In this document: in pieces, positions 1-6,828 of the stretch
How positions within the stretch are numbered: the first letter of the stretch is position 1
Layout of the letters: every line of letters begins with the position of its first letter
Source: Actinomycetota bacterium
GTDB taxonomy: Bacteria; Actinomycetota; Acidimicrobiia; Acidimicrobiales; RAAP-2
Direction of reading: 5' to 3'
DNA length: 12,652 bases
NCBI GenBank assembly: GCA_009701115.1
Contig: WLKR01000015.1
Span: 1 to 12,652 of the forward strand
Position numbers and translations under genes: made by a program
The notes under the pieces: generated by a model
What the model saw: the letters and a program-made list of their open reading frames with translations, nothing else
Databases searched by the model: none
What the model was told of the DNA's origin: nothing

Positions 1-1082
1 AGGATGCCGATGGCGAACCGACGGGGCAGTTTGCCGAGACGGCGATGGCCCTCATCTTTGATGCGGTCGGCGCCATGCGGCAAGAAACTAAAGCATCTCT
101 GGATTCCGGAGCCCAGCTGGCCCGACTCGCGGGAGTGACGACGCACTCGGATCTTGCCGTGCGCATTCTGGGTCGAGTGTTTGATGAGTATTCGGCTCAC
201 GCTGCTTCGGGAGAACTCCCGGTACGGGTCGTCATTTCACCTCACATGCACGAGACGTTTCGCCGCCTCTCGAACGCGGAAGCTCTTGAGCTAGTCCAAT
301 CAATCCGAGGACGTTGCAATGACCGTTTCTTTCTTGGTCCCTTGAAGTGGATCTCAGATGGTTCAATCCAGGGTTTCACGGCGGCACTGAACTGGCCCGG
401 TTACTGCAACGGCAGTGAGGATGGTCATCTCCTCCTCGATCGAGCCACGATCATCGAGTCGGTTCTGCCGTTTCACCGGGCCGGTTTTCAGGTGGCCATC
501 CATGCCAACGGGGACCGCGCTATTGATGAGACATTGCTGGCGCTGCGAGATGTTGTCGCGTCCGATCCCCGAGACGATCATCGGCACCGGATTGAACACG
601 CTCAGATGATGTCACCGGAGCAGTTGGATGCTGCCGCTGAGCTCGGGATCGCTCTTAACTTCTTTTCGAATCACCTTTTCTATTGGGGCGATATCCACTA
701 CACGACCACCATGGGCCCCGAACGAGCCATGCGCAGCAACCCGGCGAAGAGTGCATTGCTGAAGGGGATCAAGATTTCGATTCACTCAGATGCGCCAGTC
801 ACTCCCGTCGCACCTCTGTTCACGATGTGGTGCGCCGTTAACCGGGTGACCCGCACGGGCATGATCCTCGGGGAAGGGGAACGATTGACCCCGCTGGAAG
901 CGTTGCGCGCGGTGACGCTCGGCGCCGCCGAACTGATGCACCTTGAACACGAACTGGGGTCGATCACCGTCGGCAAGCTGGCCGACTTCACGGTCCTAGC
1001 TCAGAACCCCCTGACGACCGATCCGATGGAGATCAAGAACATCCCCGTGGTGGGGACGGTGCTAGCCGGAGTGCCGACCTAG
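1..1082 (+). CDS. Amidohydrolase family 3 (YtcJ-like) metal-dependent hydrolase, 5'-truncated
   Basis: Probably a cytoplasmic zinc-type amidohydrolase cleaving a C-N bond in an amide or formamide-like substrate; the substrate cannot be told. The frame is open from base 3, and the residues before the first internal ATG (base 45) read DADGEPTGQFAETA, a typical internal segment of this family, so the gene begins upstream and ATG 45 is not the start. About 359 residues are visible; relatives usually have 530-580, so roughly the first third is missing. Counting from the ATG at 45, visible landmarks are LKWISDGS (100-107), the metal-ligand IHANGD (His153), RIEHAQ (His185) and HSDAPV (Asp249, the usual catalytic/metal Asp). 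The C-terminal GKLADFTVL segment of the composite beta-sandwich domain is intact. It converges on the MMPL gene, and its stop TAG overlaps that gene's stop. Family assignment is firm; specificity is unknown. Confidence 0.88.
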   Translation, partial: DADGEPTGQFAETAMALIFDAVGAMRQETKASLDSGAQLARLAGVTTHSDLAVRILGRVFDEYSAHAASGELPVRVVISPHMHETFRRLSNAEALELVQSIRGRCNDRFFLGPLKWISDGSIQGFTAALNWPGYCNGSEDGHLLLDRATIIESVLPFHRAGFQVAIHANGDRAIDETLLALRDVVASDPRDDHRHRIEHAQMMSPEQLDAAAELGIALNFFSNHLFYWGDIHYTTTMGPERAMRSNPAKSALLKGIKISIHSDAPVTPVAPLFTMWCAVNRVTRTGMILGEGERLTPLEALRAVTLGAAELMHLEHELGSITVGKLADFTVLAQNPLTTDPMEIKNIPVVGTVLAGVPT

Positions 1083-3238
1083 TTCGCTTCGTCCGGAGCC
1101 TCAACTGCAAGGTGCGGCATCTTCTTATCAAGCCACGAAGGCAACCACCAGTTCGCGTTACCAAAAAGGTGCATCATCGCCGGCACCAAAATGGTTCGCA
1201 GGATGAATGCATCGAGGAATACGGCGGCCCCGAGGCCGATGCCGAACTCCGCAATCACTCGCTCGCCACCAAAGACGAAGGCCACGAAGACGGAAATCAT
1301 GATGAGGGCGGCGGCGGTAATGACCCGACCGGTATCGGCCTGTCCCCGCAATACGGAGTGCTTGTTGTCGCCGGTATGGACCCACTCTTCGTGCATGCGA
1401 CTCACTAGGAATACTTGGTAGTCCATGGAGAGTCCAAAGAGAATGGCGATCATGATGACAGGCAAGAAGGACTCAATGGGGCCACTGCCAACGTTCAGAA
1501 GTGAACCACCCCAACCCCATTGAAAGACGGCAACCACAACGCCGAAGGACGCCCCGGCGGCCAGCAAGTTCATGAGGGCGGCTGTGGCAGGAATCAAGAG
1601 ACTTCGGAATGCAATCAGCAGGAGGAGGCAGCCCAGGAGCACAATCACACCAATGAAGAGGGGCAGTTTGTCGGACAACGTGCGAGCGAAGTCATCGAAA
1701 ATGGCGGTTGCCCCACCCACGTAGGCGTGGAGTGTGGTCCCCTGTGTGAAATCGGGGATAGTCGTAGTTCGTAAAGACTTAATCAAGTCCGAGGTTGCGA
1801 TGTCGGAGGGACCGGACTTCTGGAACACCATCAACAACGCCACCTTGCGGTCTTCGCTGATTTGCAAGGGCGCCACTTGAGCGACATTGGGATTCTGGCT
1901 AATAGCCGCGGCCAGGTTGCTCATGGTCTCGAGGTCATTGGCGTTAGTGATGGGCGCCACGATTTGAAGAGGTCCATTGAACCCGGGGCCAAAACCCTTC
2001 GAGAGCAGGGAGTAGGCCTTGTACGTCGTACTGGACTGGGGATCAGTGCTCTGATCGGCATTGCCGAGGTGCAGAGAAAAGTAAGGGACAATCAAAACGC
2101 TAATCACCGCGATGGCTGCAATGGCGAGGGGAACGGGACGCTTGGCCACAAAGGCGCTCCACTGATCCCAGCGGGGGTGCTGGCTCTCGTGCGAGCCACC
2201 TTCTTGAGCCAGCTGACGACGACTACGTCGACTGAGTGCCCGCATGCCCATGACACTCAACAGAGCTGGAAGGAGCGTGATGGCGGCAAACATGGTGATC
2301 AACACCGTCACCGATGCGGCAATCGCTACGCCGTTAAGAAAGCTGAGTCGGAGCACCAACATGCCGAGCAGCGCGATGCAGACGGTGGCACCGGCAAAGA
2401 GCACTGCTCGTCCTGACGTATTGACGGCCGTGGCAACGGAGTCCTCCACGCTCATGCCCTTGAGCAGACTCTGGCGGTAGCGAGTCACGATGAAGAGGGC
2501 GTAGTCGATTCCGACACCGAGGCCAATAAGCGAGGCGAGCTGGGGGGCAAAGGTCGCGATGGAGAAGGTGTGAGTCAATAGCCCGATAGCGGCCGAGGCT
2601 GTGCCCAGCGCAAAGATTGCAGTTCCGAGTGGCAGCAGCATGGCCAAGAAGGAGCCAAAGGCCAAGATCAAGATGATTCCCGCTGCCAGGATGCCAAAGA
2701 GCTCTCCGGGATTGCCCTTGGGCTGGTTGAGTTCGCTGATGGCCCGGCCACCGAATTCAACTTCGAGTGAAGCGGTGCGCAGTTTCGAAGCCTTATCGAC
2801 AACGGCGCGCACATCTTCTTTCTTCAACGTGAAGGCCGAGCCCGTGAATATCACGGTGGCGTAAGCAATCGATGAATCCTTCCGACTGATCTGGGCGGCG
2901 CCCTCTTTCGTAAAGGGGCTCACAACGAGGGCCACGCTTGGAAGCGTGCGTATCTCGGCCAGCGTCTTGGTGATTGCGGCCTGGGTTGCGGGGTCGCCGA
3001 GGGACGTGCCGTTTACGGCATGGAACACAACGCTGTCCTGGTCACCTTTCTCGGTCTGACCAAAACCTTGCACCAGCAGACCCAGCGCCTTCGTGGACTC
3101 GGTGCCGGGCAAGTTGAAGGTGTCACGGAAGTTGGTGCCGAGCGAACCCGATGCACTAGTCAGCCCGACGAACAGGGCAATCCAGAGCAAAATGACGGAA
3201 AAGCGATGACGAACACACCAACGAGCGAGCGATGACAT
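1079..3238 (-). CDS. MMPL/RND-superfamily membrane transporter
   Basis: A 719-residue inner-membrane exporter, probably proton-driven, of the family that moves lipids, siderophores or drugs in actinobacteria; the substrate is not predictable. The protein has two halves, each with one early membrane helix (about residues 12-30 and 368-388), an extracytoplasmic domain (about 32-175 and 390-520), then a five-helix bundle (about 180-330 and 525-692). Asp-Tyr pairs in GVGIDYALFI (D245/Y246) and GLSMDYQVFL (D606/Y607) match the proton-relay pairs known in mycobacterial MmpL3. There is no long C-terminal cytoplasmic tail. The start ATG (minus strand, 3238-3236) is preceded 4 nt away by AGGAG, inside the palindrome at 3243-3252. 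No partner membrane-fusion protein or TetR-type regulator lies beside it, so it is probably transcribed alone. Family call is very secure. Confidence 0.95.
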   Translation of the reverse strand: MSSLARWCVRHRFSVILLWIALFVGLTSASGSLGTNFRDTFNLPGTESTKALGLLVQGFGQTEKGDQDSVVFHAVNGTSLGDPATQAAITKTLAEIRTLPSVALVVSPFTKEGAAQISRKDSSIAYATVIFTGSAFTLKKEDVRAVVDKASKLRTASLEVEFGGRAISELNQPKGNPGELFGILAAGIILILAFGSFLAMLLPLGTAIFALGTASAAIGLLTHTFSIATFAPQLASLIGLGVGIDYALFIVTRYRQSLLKGMSVEDSVATAVNTSGRAVLFAGATVCIALLGMLVLRLSFLNGVAIAASVTVLITMFAAITLLPALLSVMGMRALSRRSRRQLAQEGGSHESQHPRWDQWSAFVAKRPVPLAIAAIAVISVLIVPYFSLHLGNADQSTDPQSSTTYKAYSLLSKGFGPGFNGPLQIVAPITNANDLETMSNLAAAISQNPNVAQVAPLQISEDRKVALLMVFQKSGPSDIATSDLIKSLRTTTIPDFTQGTTLHAYVGGATAIFDDFARTLSDKLPLFIGVIVLLGCLLLLIAFRSLLIPATAALMNLLAAGASFGVVVAVFQWGWGGSLLNVGSGPIESFLPVIMIAILFGLSMDYQVFLVSRMHEEWVHTGDNKHSVLRGQADTGRVITAAALIMISVFVAFVFGGERVIAEFGIGLGAAVFLDAFILRTILVPAMMHLFGNANWWLPSWLDKKMPHLAVEAPDEAN

Positions 3239-3352
3239 AGAACTCCTAGGAGACTGACGAGGGGGGGTGGCAAACCGAAGTTCGCACGGTCACCTTACCG
3301 GTGCTTCCGGCCCGAATGACCCCGTGGATTACCTTGAGAGAAGGAGGAAGTG
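3239..3352. promoter_or_regulatory. Divergent intergenic region (MMPL gene / Nudix gene)
   Basis: These 114 bases separate two divergent starts and must carry both promoters unless transcription enters from outside. A perfect 10-bp palindrome, CTCCTAGGAG (3243-3252), contains the ribosome binding site of the minus-strand gene, and a run of seven G follows at 3262-3268. No convincing -35/-10 pair with proper spacing was found on either strand; a minus-strand TAAGGT lies near 3296-3301. Only the gene arrangement and the palindrome are directly visible. Confidence 0.4.
3341..3347 (+). promoter_or_regulatory. Strong ribosome binding site that decides the Nudix start
   Basis: AAGGAGG is a full-length Shine-Dalgarno match. 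It leaves 5 nt before ATG at 3353 but only 2 nt before the adjacent in-frame GTG at 3350, so the ATG is the better start. Confidence 0.8.
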
Positions 3353-4120
3353 ATGACGATAGAGCCCCACGCTTCACCCTTTCCGGGCCATGAGTATCCC
3401 CAGCAACTCCCATTGGTAGATCGTCGAGAGCCCGGCCGACCCGCTCCATGGTTGTCGAGAAGTGCTGAGGGCTGGTCTTCACTTACAACTGAGGAGATTT
3501 CCCTCCGACTGCGTGGCCACTATGTCGTCGATCCAGGCCACTTGCCGGAAATCAATGACGAGCTGGCGCACTATAAATATGTTGAAGGGGCCGAAGTCCG
3601 CCAGTCCGCTGTCTTGCTCTGTCTCTTCGATAGTGAAGAAGGCTTACAAATTGTTCTCACACGCCGGGCGGCGCACTTGAAAAATCATCGTCACGAAGTG
3701 GCGTTTCCTGGTGGACGGTGCGAGGTTGACGAAACACCAACACAAACTGCAGTTCGCGAAGCTTATGAAGAAGTTGGATTGGCTCCCGATGCCCTCACGG
3801 TCGTTGGCTTCCTGACACCGATCGTCACGATGGCGAGCAATTCATCTATTTACCCCGTTGTGGCTGTCCACGCCGGTACGCCGAAATTTGTGATTGACCC
3901 CAATGAGGTCGACCGGGTCTTCACTGTGCCATTGGCAGACCTTTTACATGTTGAGGCATTTGCTGAAGAACGATGGTGGAGAGCCAGCCGCCGCCCTACT
4001 GCCGATGATGGTTCGTTCCCCGTCTCTTTCTTCAAGGTACCGGGCGATTTGGTCTGGGGAGCAACGGCACGAATTCTCACGGAATTTCTCGAATTTATTT
4101 CCCGTGAAACAATTCTGTAA
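3353..4120 (+). CDS. Nudix hydrolase, CoA-pyrophosphatase (NudL/YeaB-like) type
   Basis: Predicted cytoplasmic hydrolase of a nucleoside diphosphate-linked compound, most likely coenzyme A or its derivatives, giving 3',5'-ADP and phosphopantetheine. A complete Nudix box (G-x5-E-x7-REUxEExGU) runs from about residue 121 to 143, with REAYEEVGL as its metal-binding core. Just before it, VLTRRAAHLKNHRHEVAFPGG-type sequence matches the UPF0035 signature that marks the CoA group, although the usual HxGQVAFPGG has His in place of Gly. A downstream SSIYPVVAV segment and a C-terminal WGATARIL segment also fit this group. The protein has 255 residues, against about 190 for E. coli NudL; the excess is mainly an N-terminal extension (core begins near residue 82) that I do not recognise. 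It is divergent from the MMPL gene and 85 nt upstream of the glycosyltransferase genes. Substrate is inferred from motifs only. Confidence 0.85.
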   Translation: MTIEPHASPFPGHEYPQQLPLVDRREPGRPAPWLSRSAEGWSSLTTEEISLRLRGHYVVDPGHLPEINDELAHYKYVEGAEVRQSAVLLCLFDSEEGLQIVLTRRAAHLKNHRHEVAFPGGRCEVDETPTQTAVREAYEEVGLAPDALTVVGFLTPIVTMASNSSIYPVVAVHAGTPKFVIDPNEVDRVFTVPLADLLHVEAFAEERWWRASRRPTADDGSFPVSFFKVPGDLVWGATARILTEFLEFISRETIL

Positions 4121-4205
4121 GGAATCTTTATTAGCCCTCCGCTAAATTTACTTTCCTAGTCCTGCTAGGGTAGAAGAGTTAATTAATTTAAGTTGAGGAG
4201 GCACC
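4121..4205 (+). promoter_or_regulatory. AT-rich gap with two small hairpins; possible weak terminator then promoter of the glycan operon
   Basis: This is the most AT-rich stretch of the window. TTAGC-CCTCC-GCTAA (4131-4145) is a perfect 5-bp inverted repeat followed by ATTTACTTT, resembling a weak intrinsic terminator. CCTAG-TCCTG-CTAGG (4155-4169) is a second. A TAGGGT box (4166-4171) could be a -10 element, but no -35 with 16-18 nt spacing is convincing. GAGGAGG (4195-4201) is a clear ribosome binding site for GTG 4206. Functions are inferred. Confidence 0.35.
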
Positions 4206-5063
4206 GTGAAGGCCAACGCACTGCATATTTCGGAAATGCCCCCAACTTCTCTTGCTGAACCGGTCCGCGTCGTAGTTCCCGGAAGCACTCCTCACCCGTT
4301 CAAATTGTCAATCGTCATGCCGGTTTACAACGAAGTCGTCACGGTGGAGCGCGTTGTACATTCCATCTTGGATCTTCACCTCCCGTGCGCCTTCGAAGTA
4401 ATTGTGGTTGACGATGGGTCGACCGATGGTTCTTCGATCATCCTCGAGCGCCTGACTAGCGACAACGTGCGGGTGATTCACCACCCAGTTAATTCCGGGA
4501 AAGGTGCCGCTGTGCAGACCGGGCTGGCCGCCTCTACTGGGACACACCTCTTAGTTTTTGATGCGGACACGGAGTACGACCCGCACGACATTGCACGTCT
4601 CGTCCGCCCCTTGCTGGCCGGTCGGGCGGAAGTTGTTTTTGGTAGTCGGATGTCTGGCTTTGGCACTGTCCACCCGTCGCTACACCATTTAATTGGAAAT
4701 CGCATCATGACGTGGACGGCCAACATTATTTACGGGGCCGCCATTTCTGACTTACACACTTGTCTCAAGCTGCTACCCATTCCGCTGCTGCGTTCTATGA
4801 GACTCGTCGAAAAAGGCTTTGGTCTTGATACTGAGATTGCTAGTGAGATGTTGCGCTTAGGTTTTCGCCCGTACGAGATGCCCATTTCCTACGTGGGCCG
4901 CTCCGTCCAAGAGGGTAAGAAGATTCGTTTCTCGGACGCCATCCGAAGTGTCTACATCCTCCTCAAGGTTCGCGTAATTCGACGCCGCGTGAAATACGGC
5001 AACCGGGACTTAGAGCTACTGCCTAAGACCTGCGTGGTTGAGTACGGGAGCTCGAACGCTTGA
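4206..5063 (+). CDS. Glycosyltransferase family 2, DPM1/polyprenyl-phosphate sugar synthase-like
   Basis: A 285-residue GT-A fold enzyme, cytoplasmic or peripheral on the membrane, likely moving a sugar from a nucleotide donor to polyprenyl phosphate or a glycolipid acceptor. After a 30-residue extension come the hallmarks: SIVMPVYNE (35-43), VVDDGSTDGS (67-76, nucleotide binding), the SGKGAAVQTGL acceptor loop, FDADTEYDP with the metal-binding DAD at 119-121, VVFGSR, and GFGLDTEI plus a late EGKKIRFSDAI motif typical of the DPM1-like branch. No membrane helices are seen at the C-terminus, unlike GtrB/ArnC-type enzymes. The start is GTG with GAGGAGG upstream. Its TGA stop (5061-5063) overlaps the next gene's TTG start, so the two are probably translationally coupled. 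First gene of a four-gene module; the sugar is unknown. Confidence 0.9.
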   Translation: MKANALHISEMPPTSLAEPVRVVVPGSTPHPFKLSIVMPVYNEVVTVERVVHSILDLHLPCAFEVIVVDDGSTDGSSIILERLTSDNVRVIHHPVNSGKGAAVQTGLAASTGTHLLVFDADTEYDPHDIARLVRPLLAGRAEVVFGSRMSGFGTVHPSLHHLIGNRIMTWTANIIYGAAISDLHTCLKLLPIPLLRSMRLVEKGFGLDTEIASEMLRLGFRPYEMPISYVGRSVQEGKKIRFSDAIRSVYILLKVRVIRRRVKYGNRDLELLPKTCVVEYGSSNA

Positions 5064-5590
5064 AGTCCTCGTTTTTAACGCGTCGCTGGACACCGATGAT
5101 GGTGATCTTGGCCGTGCTGGTTGTCTTCGGGGGCACCATGTTCAACTCGGTGGTCCGCGCCACGGGCGGCACCTACCTTCCTAAGCCCTTCACGGCCATC
5201 GGCGTAGCCGACCCCGTTAAGAACTTCACCGGCTTTCCTGGCGGTGCCAACCCCCGCGTCTCGATCTATAACGGCACAACAAAGTCAAAGACCTACCACT
5301 GGCGTTCGGTATTGAAGGGCGAGGTCCGAGAAACGGGCGCGATCCGCGTGGGCGTAGGTGAGACTCGCTACTTTCGCGTCAGCCTCGGTAACACCACGAA
5401 GTTTGATGTTGTGCGAGTGGAGTTAGTGGGTATGCCCCAGTTTGTGGAACTGCAGGTCTATCCCCGTGCACCCGAGTCGCACGTCCCAATCGTGCCAACG
5501 ACCACCTCTACCACGGATCTGACCAATATCACAGGTGACAAGTTGAAGAACAAGCTCAAGAACGTGGGTAAGAACCGCGGAAATAACTAG
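5060..5590 (+). CDS. Small secreted or signal-anchored beta-rich protein, unknown function
   Basis: Not recognised as a named family. The 176 residues begin KSSFLTRRW, then a hydrophobic segment (about 13-34), as in a signal peptide or single membrane anchor, with a possible cleavage after VVRA. Residues about 64-136 alternate polar and hydrophobic like a small Ig-like/CARDB-type beta sandwich (RVSIYNGT, ETRYFRVSLG, FVELQVYPR). A Thr/Ser-rich linker (147-152) and a Lys/Asn-rich tail (161-176) close the protein. The TTG start at 5060 overlaps the preceding stop as TTGA, with GGGAG 9 nt upstream. The in-frame ATG at 5096 would begin inside the hydrophobic segment without the basic N-terminus, so TTG is preferred. 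It sits between two glycosyltransferase genes, which suggests an extracytoplasmic role in the same glycan pathway. Similarity to the Ig-like C-terminal part of DUF1616 proteins is a guess from memory. Confidence 0.75.
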   Translation: MKSSFLTRRWTPMMVILAVLVVFGGTMFNSVVRATGGTYLPKPFTAIGVADPVKNFTGFPGGANPRVSIYNGTTKSKTYHWRSVLKGEVRETGAIRVGVGETRYFRVSLGNTTKFDVVRVELVGMPQFVELQVYPRAPESHVPIVPTTTSTTDLTNITGDKLKNKLKNVGKNRGNN

Positions 5591-5594
5591 TGCC

Positions 5595-6731
5595 ATGAAA
5601 GCGCCAAAGGTACGGGTCGCCGTTGTCTCTGACGCCGTACTTCCTTGGCACCGAGGTGGCAAGGAGCTGCGCTACCAACAGCTCTTTACGCGGTGGCCGG
5701 CGGAAAATCTGGATGTGACGGTGTACACCATGAAGTGGTGGGGCGACGCCCCGCCACCGGGACCCGTAGCCTTCAGCGCCCTCTGTCGTCGCTATCGGCT
5801 GTACCACGGCGAACGACGTTCAATACACCAAGCCCTAATGTTTGCACTGGCGACCTTCAAAATGCTCTGGAAGAAGTATGACGTCATTGAGGCCGACCAC
5901 ATGCCGTACCTACAACTCTTTCCACTCCGGATTGTGGCAACAATTCGACGGGTGCCTCTCGTCGTTACCTGGCATGAAGTGTGGGGTCGTGGCTACTGGC
6001 GCGAGTACCTCGGACCCGTTGGCTTTGTCGGTGCGTTTATTGAGTGGATGGCGACGAAGTTGCCATCGGCGATAGCGGTCGTGTCCGAGGGGAGCGCCAC
6101 TCGCCTTCGTGAGATGAACGTGCCATCACGGAAAATTCATATTGTTCCCAACGCCCTAGATCAAGAAGAGCTCAATCGGATCACGGCCTCACCGCAGGCA
6201 CCATCCATTCTTGTGGTGGGGCGATTGATGAGTCACAAACGGGTCGACCTCACCCTTCGGGCCCTCCAGCAAATTCCAGGGGAGACCCTCGGGATAATTG
6301 GATCAGGCCCCGAGCATGACCAATTGATGAAACTGAGTCACGAGCTTGCCATCGCCGATCGAGTGACATTTTTTGGAGACGTGGCCGACCACGAGGAAGT
6401 GCTCGGTTTGATGAAGGGTGCCACCGTCGTATCGCTCCCGTCGGAGCGAGAGGGATTTGGCATCGCCGTTGGCGAAGCCCTAGGTCTCGGGACACCCGTT
6501 GTGACCTCGGATCACCTCGATAACGAAGCGCGGAAGTTGGTCAGTGACGGCCTGACTGGATCGGTCATACCGGCCGGAGACGTCACGGCACTGGCCCGCG
6601 CACTCCAATTCTGGCTCGACGCGGACACCAATGGGGCATTGATTACAGAGCGTTTCTGGGGGCAACACCAGGACTTGAGTTGGGACGCCGTAGCCACGCT
6701 TTATGCCGATTTACTGCGAGAAACCCTCTAG
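5595..6731 (+). CDS. Glycosyltransferase family 4 (GT-B fold)
   Basis: A 378-residue retaining glycosyltransferase expected on the cytoplasmic side of the membrane, using a nucleotide sugar. The N-terminal Rossmann-like half opens with RVAVVSDAVLPW and the glycine pair in RGGKELRY (20-27), usual in GT4. The C-terminal half carries VVGRLMSHKRVD (207-218), GSGPEHDQL, VTFFGDV, LPSEREGFGIAVGEA with the E-x7-E pair E286/E294, and GTPVV (299-303), all standard for donor binding. Length is normal for the family. It starts 4 nt after the preceding TAG; the ribosome binding site is weak (a purine-rich GCGGAA 13 nt or so upstream), which suggests reinitiation or coupling with the gene before it. A perfect inverted repeat follows the stop. 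The sugar donor and acceptor cannot be read from the sequence. Confidence 0.92.
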   Translation: MKAPKVRVAVVSDAVLPWHRGGKELRYQQLFTRWPAENLDVTVYTMKWWGDAPPPGPVAFSALCRRYRLYHGERRSIHQALMFALATFKMLWKKYDVIEADHMPYLQLFPLRIVATIRRVPLVVTWHEVWGRGYWREYLGPVGFVGAFIEWMATKLPSAIAVVSEGSATRLREMNVPSRKIHIVPNALDQEELNRITASPQAPSILVVGRLMSHKRVDLTLRALQQIPGETLGIIGSGPEHDQLMKLSHELAIADRVTFFGDVADHEEVLGLMKGATVVSLPSEREGFGIAVGEALGLGTPVVTSDHLDNEARKLVSDGLTGSVIPAGDVTALARALQFWLDADTNGALITERFWGQHQDLSWDAVATLYADLLRETL

Positions 6732-6746
6732 TGAATTCCAATTCAC
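6731..6746. repeat. Perfect 16-nt inverted repeat GTGAATT-CC-AATTCAC
   Basis: Two 7-bp arms around a 2-nt centre start on the last base of the GT4 stop codon and cover most of the putative -35 box of the next gene. It is too AT-rich and lacks the U-run for a good intrinsic terminator; an operator for a dimeric repressor is equally possible. The symmetry is seen; the role is inferred. Confidence 0.5.
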
Positions 6747-6770
6747 GGCTAATAAGTACCGGACTAGATT
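6742..6770 (+). promoter_or_regulatory. Putative sigma-A-type promoter for the polytopic membrane protein gene
   Basis: TTCACG (6742-6747) and TAGATT (6765-6770) lie 17 nt apart and match 4 of 6 bases each of the -35 and -10 consensus. The start of transcription would fall near 6777, giving a leader of about 50 nt. The -35 overlaps the right arm of the 6731-6746 palindrome. Not supported by anything beyond sequence fit. Confidence 0.4.
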
Positions 6771-6796
6771 TACTGTGTTCCTTGGGACCTGAGGCA

Positions 6797-6825
6797 GTTG
6801 CCCCCATGGGGACAGCGGGGGGAAC
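6797..6825 (+). promoter_or_regulatory. Possible leader hairpin covering the ribosome binding site
   Basis: GTTGCCCCC (6797-6805) can pair with GGGGGGAAC (6817-6825) in 8 of 9 positions (one G-G mismatch) around an 11-nt loop. The 3' arm holds the purine-rich ribosome binding region GGGGGGAA just before ATG 6829, so the fold would limit ribosome access. A smaller palindrome, CCCCATGGGG (6802-6811), could form a competing fold. Structure is inferred from complementarity by eye. Confidence 0.35.
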
Positions 6826-6828
6826 ATC

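Noticed and set aside
45..1082. Amidohydrolase starting at ATG 45 as a complete gene
   Set aside because: The frame is open back to base 3, and the upstream residues read as family sequence (GEPTG then an E-T/A segment). The protein is also about 200 residues short, so the gene is cut by the window edge.
1862..2416. 184-codon open frame on the plus strand, opposite the MMPL gene
   Set aside because: The translation is rich in Gly, His, Arg and Asn with no domain-like pattern, and it lies wholly antisense to a well-supported membrane transporter. It is a codon-bias shadow.
3262..3268. Run of seven G as a G-quadruplex or slippage switch
   Set aside because: A single run lacks the other tracts needed for a quadruplex nearby, and it is noncoding, so there is no frame to switch.
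3350..3352. GTG 3350 as the Nudix start
   Set aside because: Only 2 nt separate it from the GGAGG; ATG 3353 has better spacing.
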